Assembly (NCBI GenBank): GCA_963580455.1
Contig: OY756967.1
Location: 12,670,501 to 12,734,500 of the forward strand
Length of the DNA stretch: 64,000 nucleotides
Source: Euonymus europaeus
Lineage: Eukaryota; Streptophyta; Magnoliopsida; Celastrales; Celastraceae
Direction: 5' to 3'
Shown piece by piece: positions 63,081 through 64,000 of the stretch. Positions within the stretch are counted from its first letter, which is position 1. The number at the start of each line of letters is the position of its first letter. The notes under the pieces were generated by a model that was given only the letters and a program-made list of their open reading frames with translations, had not been told where the DNA came from and searched no databases. The position numbers and the translations under genes were made by a program.

Positions 63081-64000
63081 TATTGTTCTTCTTTGTCAAA
63101 TTTTACGAGTATAAGCTTCCAGCATTATTTCGATGCCAAAACAACAACTTTCTATGACAAATGGACAGAACCGTTGAAAGCTCCCTCATAGAGAGAGTTG
63201 AGCAACTTCGGACAATCAAAGTTGCTCGGTGTACACTTTTGATTGTTCTTCTATGTTAAATTTTACGAAAATGAGCTTCCAGGATTATTTCGATGCCAAA
63301 ACACCAACTTTAAATGACAAATGGACAAAATCGTTAAAAGCTCCTCCAGAGAGAGAGTAGAGAAACTTCGGACAATCAAAGTTGCTCGGTGTACACTTTT
63401 TATTGTTCTTCTAAGTTAAATTTTTCGAAAATGAGCTTACATGATTATTTCGATGCCAAAACACGAACTTTTTATGACAAATAGACAAAACCGTTAAAAG
63501 CTCCTCCATAGAGAGTGTTGAGCAACTTCGGACAATCAAAGTTGTTCGTTGTACACTTTTTATTGTTCTTCTTTGTCAAATTTTACGAGTTTAAGCTTCC
63601 AGGATTATTTCTATGCCAAAACAACAACTTTCTATGACAAATGGACAAAACCGTTAAAAGCTCTCCCATAGAGAGAGTTGAGCAACTTCGGACAATCAAA
63701 GTTGCTCGGTGTACACTTTTTATTGTTCTTCCAGGTTAAATTTTACGAAAATGAGGTTCCAGGATTATTTCGATGCCAAAACACCAACTTTCTATGACAA
63801 ATGGACAAAACCGCTGAAAGCTCCCTCATAGAGAGAGTTGAGCAACTTCGGATAATCAAAGTTGCTCGGTGTACACTTTTTATTGTTCTTCCAGGTTAAA
63901 TTTTACGAAAATGAGGTTCCAGGATTATTTCGATGCCAAAACACCAACTTTCTATGACAAATGGACAAAACCGTTAAAAGCTCCTCCATAGAGAGAGTTG
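63081..64000 (+). repeat. Type-D HOR, copy 3, cut by the window edge
   Basis: I found no difference between these 920 bases and 60,681-61,600, including the rare marks gagagtgttgag, ttgttcgttg and the paired aaaatgaggttcc monomers. The array clearly continues beyond the window. Confidence 0.85.

Larger units (their letters stand above)
1..64000. repeat. Satellite DNA array, 160-bp monomer, spanning the whole window
   Basis: The same 160-bp unit repeats head to tail from the first to the last base, in one orientation, with no unique sequence between units. Monomers begin at 1, 161, 321, 481 and so on; the phase shifts only at small indels and at fifteen 142-bp monomers. The commonest version contains 59 G or C in 160 bases. 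In order, a monomer has an AT-rich start (ttaaattttacgaaaatgag), a middle with tttcgatgccaaaacacc, a purine-rich stretch (catagagagag), an inverted repeat, the palindrome gtgtacac and a pyrimidine-rich end. Sub-families differ mainly in the first 20 bases (gaaaatgagctt, gagtataagctt, gactataagctt, gagtttaagctt). Size, purity and higher-order structure fit a centromeric or pericentromeric satellite of a eukaryote, which is inference. I do not recognise the family. The array continues past both edges. Confidence 0.97.

Noticed and set aside
1..64000. CRISPR array (regularly spaced identical short motifs such as aaagttgctcgg)
   Set aside because: The sequence between the motifs is itself repeated, so there are no unique spacers; the period is 160 bp and there are no cas genes.
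1..64000. CENP-B box
   Set aside because: I looked for a ttcg....a..cggg-like 17-mer in the monomer. The ttcgatgcc and cttcggacaa sites do not fit, and no ggg follows at the needed spacing.
1..64000. rDNA spacer, telomeric or microsatellite array
   Set aside because: No rRNA-like sequence and no ttaggg/tttaggg-type runs. The only short-period sequence is the brief gagaga stretch within each monomer.

Overview
The window is one uninterrupted block of tandem satellite DNA. I see no gene, RNA gene, transposon, telomeric repeat or other unique sequence in it. The basic unit is a monomer of 160 bp (about 37% GC, counted on the commonest version), always in the same orientation. After allowing for 15 shortened monomers of 142 bp and about 22 one- or two-base indels, my hand count comes to 401 complete monomers up to base 63,895, plus a partial one at the right edge. 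Both edges cut the array, so its full length is unknown. The make-up (kilobases of one AT-rich nucleosome-sized monomer, multi-level higher-order repeats, no interruptions) is that of a eukaryotic centromeric or pericentromeric satellite in a long-read assembly. I do not recognise the monomer family. A plant is my guess, from general appearance only.

Layout. (1) 1-10,593: a 15-monomer higher-order repeat (HOR) of 2,399 bp alternates with a 2,382-bp relative, and this 4,781-bp pair is tandemly duplicated (801-5,581 and 5,582-10,362). (2) 10,594-13,224: related but more diverged monomers. (3) 13,225-about 22,400: the 2,382-bp HOR, with one shortened 2,061-bp unit carrying a module from the first HOR. 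(4) 19,614-32,817 and 32,996-46,661: a 13.2-13.7-kb segment present twice in tandem and almost identical. The copies differ by two insertion/deletions of 142 and 320 bp, each a whole number of monomers. (5) 46,059-57,682: a 14-monomer HOR of 2,225 bp whose successive copies alternate between two versions. A 641-bp partial unit and a 2,083-bp shortened unit interrupt it. (6) 57,683-58,440: a transition made of pieces of the earlier HORs. (7) 58,441-64,000: another HOR of 14-15 monomers (2,240 and 2,400 bp, then the first 920 bp of a third copy).

There is no gene network to describe. What the window records is array turnover: unequal exchange in whole-monomer steps, local homogenisation, segmental duplication at about 0.8, 2.2-2.4, 4.8 and 13.7 kb, and mosaic monomers at junctions. 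Each typical monomer also carries a 9-bp inverted repeat around a 10-base loop and an 8-bp palindrome. These are the only candidate functional elements I can point to. All open reading frames in the window are by-products of the repeat and should not be annotated as genes. Coordinates of repeat units were set by eye from shared variants and may be off by a few bases where flanking monomers are alike.
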